Assembly: GCF_011075055.1 (NCBI RefSeq)
Contig: NC_058140.1
Coordinates: 12,894,668 to 12,958,667, forward strand
From: Mangifera indica
Lineage: Eukaryota > Streptophyta > Magnoliopsida > Sapindales > Anacardiaceae
Reading direction: 5' to 3'
DNA length: 64,000 nucleotides
Position 1 is the first letter of the stretch. Each line of letters begins with the position of its first letter. The position numbers were made by a program, and so were the translations under genes. The notes under the pieces are model-generated. The model searched no databases. It was not told where the DNA came from and saw only the letters and a list, made by a program, of their open reading frames with translations. This document shows positions 11,651 through 22,168 of this stretch, piece after piece.

Positions 11651-12977
11651 ATGGCTATGGCTTTCAAGATGGTAAGTAATTAGCCTCTTTTCTTCCTTCT
11701 TTCTTGACTTCTTTCAAGCTTTTTACTGTAAAAATGTTATTTGATTTGTTTTGGCTGATGGGTTGTGATTTTTTTTTTCCTTCATTTTTTGTTTTTGCAG
11801 GCGACGACTGGGATGTGGGTGACTGATGAGTGCAAGAATTCGTTCATGGAGATGAAATGGAAGAAGGTGCATAGGTATATAGTGTTCAAGATTGATGAGA
11901 AGTCCAGATTGGTGACCGTTGACAAAGTCGGCGGCCCCGGTGAGGGTTACAATGATCTTGCCGCATCGTTGCCGGACGACGACTGCCGATATGCTGTGTT
12001 TGATTTTGATTTCGTCACGGTTGATAATTGCCGGAAAAGCAAGATCTTCTTCATTGCATGGTTCGTCCCCTTTATTTATTTATCTATTTTGGCTATATTC
12101 TTTTATCTTATATAATATGGTTTAATATCTTATTCTTAGCTGTTTATGTTTGTTCAATTGAATTATTACTTGGCTCAAACACGTTCGAACATCTACTAGT
12201 TTAAATCCGATTTAAATAAAAAATACTTTTAATTTAAGTTTATTAAATCAAAATTAAAAATGATTTAAGTTTAGTTTGATTTCATTAAATCAAAATTAAA
12301 TATAGTTTGAGTTCAATTAAAAAAACGATTTGAATTTATAATTTGAATCGATAGTTTGAATTTAAAATTTAGATTTATCACTCGAGTTTATAGTTTATTA
12401 ATAAAATAATATTATTTTATCTAAATAATAGATAAAACTATTTATTTAAATTATAAATTTAAATTGAATCATAAATTCTAATCATAAATTTATATTAAAT
12501 TTAAATTAAATTAAATTGAATCCTTTTAATTTAAGTTAAATTCGATTTAAAATATAAATTAAATATTTTAAATTAAATTCAAATAAAATAAATTTGAATC
12601 AATTTTCAAGATCGAATTTCGGTCCAACCTAATCGAAAAGTGCTTGCAATTTAGGTAAAAGATCAAAGTTTGGTCATTTCATAAGCATAGTAGAATCATT
12701 GATACCCCACAGATTATGTTTTTTTCTAATCATGATAGAAGTGCAGATCACAGCCATTGATTGGTGTGCACATCAAATCAAGCAGATAGCAAATCATATT
12801 TAACATTATTTGTTTGTATTTTTCAGGTCCCCAACAGCATCAAGAATTAGAGCAAAAATGCTATACGCAACCTCCAAAGATGGGCTGAGAAGAGTCCTTG
12901 ATGGGATCCATTATGAAGTCCAGGCCACTGACCCAACTGAAATGGGCTTTGATGTGATCCAGGACCGGGCTAAATAG
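11651..12977 (+). CDS. ADF5: Actin-depolymerizing factor, ADF5/ADF9 type
   Basis: Three exons (11651-11671, 11801-12060, 12827-12977) encode 143 residues. Exon 1 encodes only MAMAFKM, the extended N-terminus of subclass III ADFs, where other plant ADFs have just the ATG in exon 1. The single ADF-homology domain fills the rest: [18 protein letters not shown], the G/F-actin binding stretch [20 protein letters not shown], and the end [16 protein letters not shown]. Ordinary ADFs sever and depolymerise F-actin in the cytoplasm; ADF5 and ADF9 of Arabidopsis are reported to bundle and stabilise filaments instead, and the same is inferred here. Near-identity to remembered ADF5 sequence favours that name, although the position next to SBT1.6 matches Arabidopsis ADF9. 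Intron 2 contains an AT-rich repeat. Confidence 0.93.
12170..12650. repeat. AT-rich degenerate repeat inside ADF intron 2
   Basis: Recurring words of the type AAATTTAAATTGAAT, TTTAAATTAAATTC and GATTTAAGTTTAG on both strands fill most of the intron. A related degenerate repeat lies at about 13150-13450. No ends were resolved; it is probably an old transposable element. Confidence 0.4.
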
Positions 12978-15005
12978 AATTAAATTATTTATTAATGTAA
13001 TCATTATGCCACTTGCTTTGTCTTTAATCAATAACTTCCACCAGAAGTGCTTTTTAATTTCTTGTTAACTTTCCACTAATCTCATGTATTTATAATAATA
13101 ATAATAATAATAATAATAATGGCCTTTGTGTGAAAATCTTTAATTTATTGCACTTAAATTAGGATTATAATCAAATCGAATTAAATTTAAACTCAATTTG
13201 ATTTGTATAAAATCAAGTTCGAGTTCACTTGTAAGAGGCTCAAATTCAGCTCATTTTAAATGAGCCAAGCTCAGCTAGAGTTCAAGCAAGAATTGAACTT
13301 TAAGTTTGATTCGATAGTATTGAATTTTTCAAGTTCATGATTTTGACGAGCTGAATACCTCTAAAATTTAAACTCGAAATATTAAATTTTTTACTCAAAC
13401 TTGTTTTAAACTCATTCAAATCAAGTTTAAACAAACTTGTTCAAATTCAACCCTAACTTAAAATATATATATAAATAAGACTCCATATGAATGAAAAAAA
13501 GTATTATAAATATAAATATATCAAAAATGAATTTTTTATAAATCTTTTTTTCTTTTTTGAATTTTCTAAACCCCTCTTATATGTTAAAAATTTCATTTCA
13601 ACCCCAAAATTGGTTTTTCTCTCTGCTCTTGGTCTGCACATAGACCTTGATTGATTCAATGTTTATCTAATGATTTTTCAGGACTCCACAATAATAGCTC
13701 ATTTTAATATATGAAGGCCAAAAGAGTAGTAAGGATTAATTTGCAATCATGATTCTAATCTTCAAGTTAATTAACCTTACGCTTAGGGAGTATTAAAATA
13801 TTATCGAAATAATCTTAATTTTATTATAATTATATTATTATTTATTAATATTTAAATAAAATAATATATTAATATTATTTTATTATCTCTAATCAAATAT
13901 AATAATTATTTATATCTATCAAATTATATGAAACATAATAATCATCTATATTCAATAATTTTTTAAATACTTTATTTTTAATATAATTTTTTAATTTTAA
14001 TAATAAAATATTATTCAAACTAAACGTAACACTTATTAAAGTTATTAGGATTGATTGCAGAGAAATGTCAACCTTCTTCTTTCATGATTATCCACTTCAA
14101 ATTACCCATTTCAGTTTCTGCTTTCACTTGCTTCTGATGCTCTCTAACTACTGCCATTATGCTCGTACGTTTTGGGAGTAAAATAAAATCATTTCGCATT
14201 TGTCTTTTTTTATAATATTTTCAAATCATATCCCTCCATTTAAGATTGCCAAATTTTGTTGCATCTAAAACTTTTTCATTATGCTCTTATTTCTTTCACA
14301 CTTCATTTATCTTACATTATTATGGATATATTAAAATTTATTATCAGATTTTCAATATTGTTATTGTAATTTAACTTGTATAAAATTTTGAATTATGCAT
14401 ATAATTATAAAAAAATATTTATATATAAAATTACATTTCTAGCCTCTTAAGAATTGATGATGGGGTTCAATAGCAAAATATTATGGGGGTTAAATTAGCC
14501 CAATTCAAGCTAATCACTATGCCCACCAAAAAGCCCTGTTACATGGGGGGGCACTGGTACTTCTCCACTAACCGCCTCAAACCCATCCCCTGAATTATTT
14601 TATTTTTTAAGAACAGAATTTAGATATAGAATTAAAATTTACAAGAATATAAAATAGAAATTTACAAGAATATAAAAAGATAGTGATTATTAGTGACTAC
14701 TGATCAAGTTGTTAAGCGCTAATCATTTTTCGAATAAAATAACACCACTCCTTACAAAATCTTGCCAACACCCAGAAAGGTTTCATAATTACCTGAATAA
14801 AATGACACTATTTCCTTTTAATATATTTATTATTAGAAAGGCCTTTGGTTGCTTCCAAAAGTAATCTTCCACTAAACAATTATTTTTTCAGCACTAAAAA
14901 AATTAATATTGATTTCAATTATTCCTGAAATTCATCAAAAATATATTTTATAAATAATTTTATTACAATTAATAAATAGACTTAATCGAGAACTAGGGGT
15001 GTCTC
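12978..15005. other. Intergenic DNA between ADF and tRNA-Thr
   Basis: No gene is seen. It contains an (ATA)n microsatellite at about 13091-13121 and a degenerate repeat rich in TCAAGTTTGA/TCAAACTTGA words at about 13150-13450. A very AT-rich stretch follows at about 13790-14030. Confidence 0.5.
13091..13121. repeat. (ATA)n microsatellite
   Basis: About ten consecutive ATA/TAA units directly in the 3' flank of the ADF gene; a likely length polymorphism. Confidence 0.85.
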
Positions 15006-15079
15006 GCTCTCGTAGCTCAGTTGGTTAGAGCACCCGTTTAGTAAGCGGGAGGTCTTGAGTTCGACTCTCAACGAGAGCA
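15006..15079 (+). tRNA. tRNA-Thr (anticodon AGU)
   Basis: The 74-base gene folds into a full cloverleaf. The acceptor stem is GCTCTCG paired with CGAGAGC and discriminator A. The D arm is GCTC-AGTTGGTTA-GAGC. The anticodon arm is CCCGT-TTAGTAA-GCGGG with anticodon AGT, and the T arm is TTGAG-TTCGACT-CTCAA. There is no intron. The internal A and B boxes are intact, and TTTTT about 15 bases downstream is a likely Pol III terminator. The gene stands alone, so it is a dispersed nuclear tRNA gene. Confidence 0.96.
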
Positions 15080-16272
15080 ATTTCACGACGTCGTTTTTCA
15101 TTCATCACTGCCTGGATATTGATTCACGCTTCCGGCTTCCTAAGGCGGGGTTACATTCAATTGTCAGTGAGCCTCGAAGTAGTGAATGCTTTTTTCCTGA
15201 TCTGGAAATGTCAGAAAATCAGGTGATGCGGGACCCATTGGGAATGGAACAGGATAATCTCATGTCCGCCACGCAACATTCTCCTTGCATCCTCACCGTC
15301 CACGCTATCTAAATGTAGGGACTGCAATTTTAGCCCCATTTTAGGGCCCCCTGCCGTGTCAAAGAGGGCATTTTTCAATAAATAAAAATGAAGATATAAC
15401 GGTGTTGAAGATGAAAATTATCTTCGCAATCAAGAATGTGGATATGTATATGCCCACCCCGCCGCTACTTCCCTTTCCTGGAGTCTAATATAACATATTG
15501 ATTGAATTCAAAAATATATTTAATAATTTTTATTATAAAATTACACTAATTTATTTATTTATTTTGGATTTGGGAATTTTGGAAATTAATTATACAAGCA
15601 TAAAACTTGTATTTAAAGTTTGTGAATTCTATTTTCACATGACTTGAGTGAAGCAGCCAGATATATTTTATGCCATGTCAATACAAGCATGATAATTTTA
15701 TTAATAATAATTTTTATTTCAAAATTTATTGTGTATTAATTTTTCATAATAATTATAAATTTTTTTCCACACCAAATATTCTTTGTCAATTTTGTTAGTT
15801 GGAAGTCAAAAATTGCATGAATTAAATTCTAGTTAGGTACATCTTTTGAATGTGAGGATTGAATGAATTGCATTTTCCAAAATATAATAATTACCTATTT
15901 TATGTAATTTATAATATAGATTTTCTAAAATTAATTGATCATCAAGCCACGTGTCTACTCTGTAGTGATAATGGAATTTAAGATTTGAAGGCGACTTCAA
16001 AAACTAATTAATTAAAATATAATTCTCAAATTTAGCTTACTTTAATTTGCTCAAGGATCAAGAGGCCGCTAACACTTTATAGGCAATCACAATTATTCTA
16101 TTTTATCTTCTGATTAGCGGTGATTAACAAATTTGTCACGTTGTAAAAACGTACTCCATGTCCCACACAATAATTCTTTTATTGGATTCATCATTTCAAG
16201 CACCGCTACTTTTTTTAAATAAAAATACTTCTTCTTTTTCTTTTTACTTGAACCATTTGTTTATTTTTTAAA
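15080..16272. other. Intergenic DNA between the tRNA and a MITE
   Basis: The first 250 bases are less AT-rich and give an open frame through the tRNA, but it resembles no family. The rest is AT-rich and featureless. Confidence 0.5.
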
Positions 16273-17029
16273 GGCCAATGCACTATTTCTTAGTCGGTTT
16301 GTAGTGCAATTTTAAAAAAAGATTTATAACAAATAAAAAATCTATATATTTATTTATAAGCTAGTTATTATCATAATTTTTAAGGTAAAAATAAAAATAA
16401 AATTTTCGTTTCACTATTAAATTTTAAATTTTTAAAAATTAATATCATTTTTTCTTAAATTTTAAAAATTAACATTTTACCGTATTCTCAAAATTTATAA
16501 ATTTTAGATTTTACTCATAGAGTTTATTTAGTTTTTCTGATGACCACTATTTTGGTTATCAATTAATATTTTTCACTCATCTTCTAGATCTGATGACCAA
16601 TGACAACCACCTAACCACCAAGAGCGTCGTTGTCTCGTTTGAAAGACACGATAAAGGATAACACTTTGTTGTCCTTTATCAGGTCATCCAGATGATGAAA
16701 AATGACCATCGTAGGATTTGGAAGATGGATAGAAAGATCTAGCTGATGGTCAAAATGGTGATAATAGGAGAAGTTAAACAAACCTTAAAGGTGAAATCTA
16801 AATTTTTCAAACTTTGAAAATAGAGATGAAATGTTAATTTTTAAAATACGAAGGAAATGATATAATATTTAAAAATTTAGGGTTTAGTGATAAAATAATG
16901 ATTTTATCTTTATTTTTAATTAAAAATTGTAATAATAATTAAATTATAAATGAGTATTTAGATTTTTTTATCTAATATAAATATATTTTTGAGAGTGGGT
17001 TAAAATTTGAATGAAAATAATAGTTAGCC
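16273..17029. mobile_element. Mutator-type MITE (GGCC family), diverged copy
   Basis: It starts GGCCAATGCACTATTTCT and ends in TAATAGTTAGCC, an imperfect inverted form. The interior shares the family signature: stretches such as GTTTGAAAG with 'GTTAATTTTTAAAATA', and GC-richer words around GATGACCAATGACAACC. A perfect small hairpin GATAAAGGA...TCCTTTATC lies at about 16652-16680. The target duplication is obscured by the adjacent poly(A) run. It sits about 180 bp upstream of SBT1.6. Confidence 0.6.
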
Positions 17030-17030
17030 T

Positions 17031-17054
17031 AAAAAAAAAAAAAAAAAAAAAAAA
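17031..17054. repeat. Poly(A) run
   Basis: About two dozen consecutive A residues at the right border of the MITE, about 150 bp upstream of the SBT1.6 start codon. Confidence 0.9.
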
Positions 17055-17205
17055 GATTATTAGATAGATTGGTTGTGTTGAAACGAAGTCGTTTTCAGCC
17101 ATGGTCTAGAATGGCAGGATATTTTTCTTATATCACGCCCTGATTTCTCGGTAACCAAGACACACTCACTTCACTTCACTTCACTCTCACTGCCAATCGT
17201 CTATC

Positions 17206-19533
17206 ATGGCTACTTTTCTCTTGAGTTGCCTCCTCCTCCTCTTCATTCTCCCTGGTTCCATTCTCAGAACTCTATCCCTCGCCACCGATCAAACCCTCAA
17301 AACCTTCATCTTCCGTATTGATTCTCAATCCAAACCTTCCATTTTCCCCACTCATTACCACTGGTACACCTCCGAGTTCGCCACTCCGCTTCAAATACTC
17401 CACACATACGACACTGTTTTCCATGGCTTCTCCGCAATTCTCTCTCCACAACAAGTCGCCTCTCTCAGCGACCACCCCGCCGTACTTGCTGTCTTTGAAG
17501 ACAAGCGCCGCCAACTCCACACCACGCGCTCACCTCAGTTCCTCGGACTCCGTAACCAACGCGGACTCTGGTCCGACTCCAACTACGGATCCGACGTCAT
17601 CATTGGCGTCTTCGACACCGGTATTTGGCCAGAACGACGTAGTTTTTCTGATTTGAACATTGGGCCCGTTCCTTCGAAATGGAAAGGCGTGTGCCAAACC
17701 GGAGTCAAATTTAGTCAAAGTAACTGTAATAAAAAAATTATCGGCGCCAGATTCTTCGCCAAGGGCCACGAAGCTGCTGCGAGATCGCCTGGTCCTATAA
17801 GCGGATCGTTCAATGACACGGTTGAGTTCATGTCTCCGCGTGACGCTGATGGCCATGGCACCCATACCGCCTCAACTGCTGCCGGCCGTTATTCTTTCCG
17901 TGCCAGCATGGCGGGCTACGCTTCAGGAATCGCTAAAGGCGTGGCGCCGAAATCCAGACTGGCGGTTTACAAGGTTTGCTGGAAGAATTCCGGATGTTTC
18001 GATTCCGATATCCTCGCCGCCTTTGACGCTGCTGTCAACGACGGAGTTGACGTTATATCAATTTCAATCGGAGGCGGTGACGGAATTTCGTCGCCTTATT
18101 ATCTCGATCCAATTGCCATTGGTTCGTACGGCGCCGTTACTAGAGGTGTGTTCGTTTCGTCATCGGCTGGTAACGACGGTCCTAATGGAATGTCAGTGAC
18201 TAATCTTGCCCCATGGCTCGCCACAGTCGGAGCCGGCACGATTGATCGTAACTTCCCGGCGGAAGTGATTCTCGGTGACGGTCGGAGAATCTCTGGAGTT
18301 TCACTGTACGCTGGTGCACCGTTAAGTGGTAAAATGTATCCGTTGGTTTATCCTGGTAAATCAGGGGTTTTATCAGCTTCTCTGTGCATGGAAAATTCGT
18401 TGGATCCTAGTTTGGTGAATGGCAAAATCGTAATTTGCGATAGAGGAAGCAGTCCGAGAGTGGCTAAAGGTTTAGTTGTGAAGAAAGCCGGAGGTGTGGG
18501 CATGATTTTGGCTAATGGAATATCAAATGGTGAAGGTCTTGTCGGCGATGCCCATCTTTTACCAGCTTGTGCTCTTGGTTCAACTGAAGGTGACGCCGTT
18601 AAAGCCTATCTTTCATCCGGTGCCAATCCGACGGCCACCCTTGATTTCAAGGGTACGATCCTTGGCATTAAACCGGCACCGGTGGTGGCTTCTTTTTCAG
18701 GCAGGGGACCCAATGGGTTAAACCCTGAGATTCTAAAGCCAGATTTGATTGCTCCTGGGGTTAACATTCTTGCCGCTTGGACTGATGCTGTTGGTCCAAC
18801 CGGATTGGATTCTGATCCGAGGAAAACGGAATTTAATATCTTGTCAGGAACTTCAATGGCATGTCCACATGTAAGCGGCGCCGCGGCCTTGCTTAAATCC
18901 GCACATCCGGATTGGAGTCCGGCTATGATCAGGTCGGCGATGATGACTACTGCTAGTATAATTGATAATAGGCTTCAACCCATGACTGATGAGTCGACCG
19001 GGAAAGCTTCCACACCGTATGATTTTGGTGCTGGTCATGTTACTCTTGATCGAGCAATGGATCCAGGATTGGTTTATGATATAACAAACGATGATTATGT
19101 AAAGTTTTTGTGTGGAATTGGTTACGGTCCAAAGATAATTCAGGTGATCACAAGATCACCGGTTCAATGTCCAGTGAGAAAGCCATTGCCTGAAAATCTT
19201 AACTACCCTTCAATTGCCGCATTGTTCTCAACGTCTCTAAAAGGAGTTTCAAGCAAGAGGTTTATCAGGACAGTGACGAATGTGGGTCAGATGAATGCTG
19301 TTTACAGAGTGAAAATTGAGAATCCAGGAAAGGGGGTTACCGTGAGCGTCAAACCGGCCTCATTGGCGTTCACAGCTGCTGTCAAGAAGAGAAGCTTCGT
19401 GGTGACAGTAACAGCGGATAGCAACAACTTGGTGTTGGGTGATTCGGGTGCTATGTTTGGCGCAATTTCTTGGTCGGACGGGAAACATGCAGTGAGGAGT
19501 CCAGTTGTGGTCACTCAATTGGAACCATTATAA
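17206..19533 (+). CDS. SBT1.6: Subtilisin-like serine protease SBT1.6
   Basis: A single-exon gene for 775 residues, the normal structure for group 1 plant subtilases. A signal peptide (about 1-26, hydrophobic core LLSCLLLLFILPG) sends it to the secretory pathway and cell wall. The I9 inhibitor propeptide spans about 33-107 and ends at HTTRSPQFLGL, where the mature enzyme begins. The S8 catalytic residues are all present: Asp137 (FDTG), His217 (DGHGTH), oxyanion Asn323 (SSAGND) and Ser550 (GTSMACPH). A PA domain lies between His and Ser (about 375-475), and a fibronectin-III-like domain closes the protein (about 665-770). Stretches such as NGEGLVGDAHL and IASFSGRGPNG-type sequence match Arabidopsis SBT1.6/SLP2 closely. 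Substrates are not evident from sequence. A CACTT repeat lies in the 5' leader at about 17161-17185. Confidence 0.96.
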   Translation: MATFLLSCLLLLFILPGSILRTLSLATDQTLKTFIFRIDSQSKPSIFPTHYHWYTSEFATPLQILHTYDTVFHGFSAILSPQQVASLSDHPAVLAVFEDKRRQLHTTRSPQFLGLRNQRGLWSDSNYGSDVIIGVFDTGIWPERRSFSDLNIGPVPSKWKGVCQTGVKFSQSNCNKKIIGARFFAKGHEAAARSPGPISGSFNDTVEFMSPRDADGHGTHTASTAAGRYSFRASMAGYASGIAKGVAPKSRLAVYKVCWKNSGCFDSDILAAFDAAVNDGVDVISISIGGGDGISSPYYLDPIAIGSYGAVTRGVFVSSSAGNDGPNGMSVTNLAPWLATVGAGTIDRNFPAEVILGDGRRISGVSLYAGAPLSGKMYPLVYPGKSGVLSASLCMENSLDPSLVNGKIVICDRGSSPRVAKGLVVKKAGGVGMILANGISNGEGLVGDAHLLPACALGSTEGDAVKAYLSSGANPTATLDFKGTILGIKPAPVVASFSGRGPNGLNPEILKPDLIAPGVNILAAWTDAVGPTGLDSDPRKTEFNILSGTSMACPHVSGAAALLKSAHPDWSPAMIRSAMMTTASIIDNRLQPMTDESTGKASTPYDFGAGHVTLDRAMDPGLVYDITNDDYVKFLCGIGYGPKIIQVITRSPVQCPVRKPLPENLNYPSIAALFSTSLKGVSSKRFIRTVTNVGQMNAVYRVKIENPGKGVTVSVKPASLAFTAAVKKRSFVVTVTADSNNLVLGDSGAMFGAISWSDGKHAVRSPVVVTQLEPL

Positions 19534-20709
19534 ACTCGAAGCCGGAGTTGGATCATATGCTCTTGATCTATTAATATGGCAAATATGGTAATAGATATAT
19601 AGTTTTAGAATCTGCTCCGTGTATGAGTCAAATCTTCTTATGTGTGTGTGTGTGTTATCTACTTTTGCAGGATCATAGGATTAGGGAAGAGGAGGGGGCA
19701 TAAAAACTGGTTTTTGAGAGTGAATTTTAGCTTGTAATTTGTTCTTTTCTTTTTCCTTATGCAAAGTATCCCTTTTAAGTTATCTTGTATGTATCAACCG
19801 AAGAAGTTTATATACTCAAATCTGGAAAAAAATATCGTTTATGTCTTTGTTCCTTAGCAGCGATGTTATCACTGAAGTTGGAAAAATTGAACTTCACTGT
19901 CCTTTCTGTTCTCAGTCCTGCTAAATCAGCTAGCTACCAGTCTACCCTCCATTTCAGCAACAAATATGCAAATTACTTTATGGTTTGCCTGCCGTCATTA
20001 GATTTGTCTTAACTTTGGACGACTCATAAGATCGACTTTAGTTTTCGATCGGTTTGTATAAGAATAGTCTAGTCTTTCTTTAATTCGTCTAATGTCCCGT
20101 CCGTAATTGAAGCGTCTCCAATACATGCACATATCTATCAAGTCATGTTTGTCACAGCTCACCAACCTTGAGCCGACAGACAGAGTATACTTTTCTAACC
20201 TTATCGGCAAGTTGTAATAATAAATGTTGTATTTTGGGCAGTACCGCGAAAATGGCGCTAATACCAAAATTCTGCTTCTGATATATGTATGATAAAATTA
20301 CCAACTCCATTTTTAATGTGTTGGGATCCTCTTGATTTATCTTTTAAATATATAAATAAAGAGATTTACTAGCCGTTTCAATTCCAACTTCTCTTTTGTT
20401 CTATTTCAACAACTCGCACGTTTTAACATTAATAAAATTATGTACAGAATTTTCGTACATTATTTTATATATATAAATAATAATTATATTATATTATATT
20501 TTTAATTTTAAATTATTTATTATATAATAATATATTATTATTTATATATAATACTATTCTTTTTAAGTAGAGTGGGATAGTATAAAATATTTCATTTTTC
20601 TGTTTCGAGACGTTCCCACGCAAGGAAAATGCATATGTTTTTTTATTTTCCTTCCGCCTTTCGATCAACTCATCAACAATTTCAATGCCCAAATTAATAT
20701 TAAAGAAAA
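19534..20709. other. SBT1.6 3' flank and AT-rich intergenic DNA
   Basis: It has a short (TG)n run near 19641-19653 and a palindromic MITE copy at about 20455-20557. No gene is seen. Confidence 0.5.
20455..20557. repeat. Palindromic AT-rich MITE, copy 2
   Basis: It shows the same inverted ends as the copy at 2632: TATATATAAATAATAA on the left and ATATTATTATTTATATATAATA on the right, with TTTAAATTATTTA in the middle. Slightly shorter than copy 1. Confidence 0.55.
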
Positions 20710-21638
20710 GGCCAAAGAAATATTTTTCATTAAGTTTTAGCTCACTCTTAAATGCATGCTCACGGTGATTTAAAAATTTAAATACTTATTTATAAACTAA
20801 TTTTTGTTAAAAATAAAGATAAAATTATAATTTTAATAATATTATTAAAAAATATATTATTTTATTTTATTTTTATTTTAAAATTTAAAAATTAACATTT
20901 CACTCTCATATATTAACTTTGAAAAGTCATAATTGCCTTCGTAGGGTTTGGAATTTAAGGGTTTTTTTTTCCCCAGTAACTAGAGTTGGCTTTTCCCACC
21001 TATCTTTTGTTGACGACCGAAGAAGAAGGAAGGGTGAGCACCCATCTTTCATTCGACACTTGAATGACCACTCATTTATCACATTCAGACGATACTCAGG
21101 TGATATCGTGTGATTCATCGATCTCAACCATGATACTCAATTTAGCCACCATGACCACAAGATGATACTGGACAACTATGAGAGACGTTGAGATGACAAC
21201 GACAAACGCTCGGATGACGTTAGAGAGACGAATCGGGTGAAAGAGGGGGAGACAATTCATGCGAAATATGGAGAGACGTTGGCCAAGATCGGTGCCTCTG
21301 AGCATCAGACGAAAGATAGGTGGTCCAAAAGAAGGGAGAGGGAGGGTCAGACAATGTCGATTACCAAAGAGGGAGAGGTTTTGTTAGAAAATCGAAATCC
21401 TGGAAGAAAAATGAATTTTTCAAAATTTAATTTTTGAAGAAAATTGTTAGTTTTCAAACAAAGTGAGAGAAATTTTATAAATTTTTAAGATTTTATAGTT
21501 TAAGAGTAAAATAAAATTTTACTCTTTTCTCTAATATAAAATTTTAATAAAAATTAGTTTACAAATTAATATATAAATTTTTTATTTATAATAAATATAC
21601 TTTTGAGATTATTTTGAGTGATAAATAGTCGTTTGGCC
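20710..21638. mobile_element. Mutator-type MITE (GGCC family) with 9-bp target duplication
   Basis: A 929-bp element. It starts GGCCAAAGAAATATTTTTCA and ends GTGATAAATAGTCGTTTGGCC. The identical 9 bases TAAAGAAAA flank it at 20701-20709 and 21639-21647. The interior (about 21000-21370) is GC-richer and gives short open frames on both strands, but they have no family resemblance. I regard them as chance frames within a nonautonomous element. Confidence 0.85.
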
Positions 21639-22168
21639 TAAAGAAAAAGCAAGAAATTAGGGCAACACTTTTTTTACATTATTATGAGTAAGTTGTTTTG
21701 TCCTGTCCATGGGATTCAGCAGGGCCAGTGTGAAATAAAGCACCCTTGAATGATTAAAGATATTAGACCCCGCAAAAGTACCAATTCCATGTGCTTTTAA
21801 CCTAATTTCTGTCACCTCTCCTCTTTCCGTGGGAATTTTTATTTAATCTTATCAATATAAAGCTTTTACACATCTCCCTCCATTACTATTTTATGAGGGT
21901 CCAGGGAAAAAAAAGACACATTATAACTTGTGGGTCATCTTCTTGTACCTAAAATTTGGTACCCATTATTTGACCTTAGGGGACAGCCATTATTAGGAAA
22001 TGCCTTCATACCATATTTGGACTCACATGGGCAAAGTAACATATCTAACACACAAGTGAAATGATTTTCTTTAATTTAGTATGATTGTATATATTTTATT
22101 TATTAATTCAACATCACGTGAAACTTTTCTTGCAAGTCACATAAGCCCTATTGGAAAAAAAAAAAAAA

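Noticed and set aside
15055..15312. 85-codon frame
   Set aside because: It starts inside tRNA-Thr, has no plausible start of its own and resembles nothing known.
17272..18199. Several 80-130 codon frames on both strands
   Set aside because: They overlap the SBT1.6 coding exon in other frames. Its third positions are GC-rich here, so stops are rare in shadow frames.
20919..21437. Short frames on both strands that might be a transposase remnant
   Set aside because: They lie inside a MITE with clean target duplications; none shows a MULE or other transposase motif.
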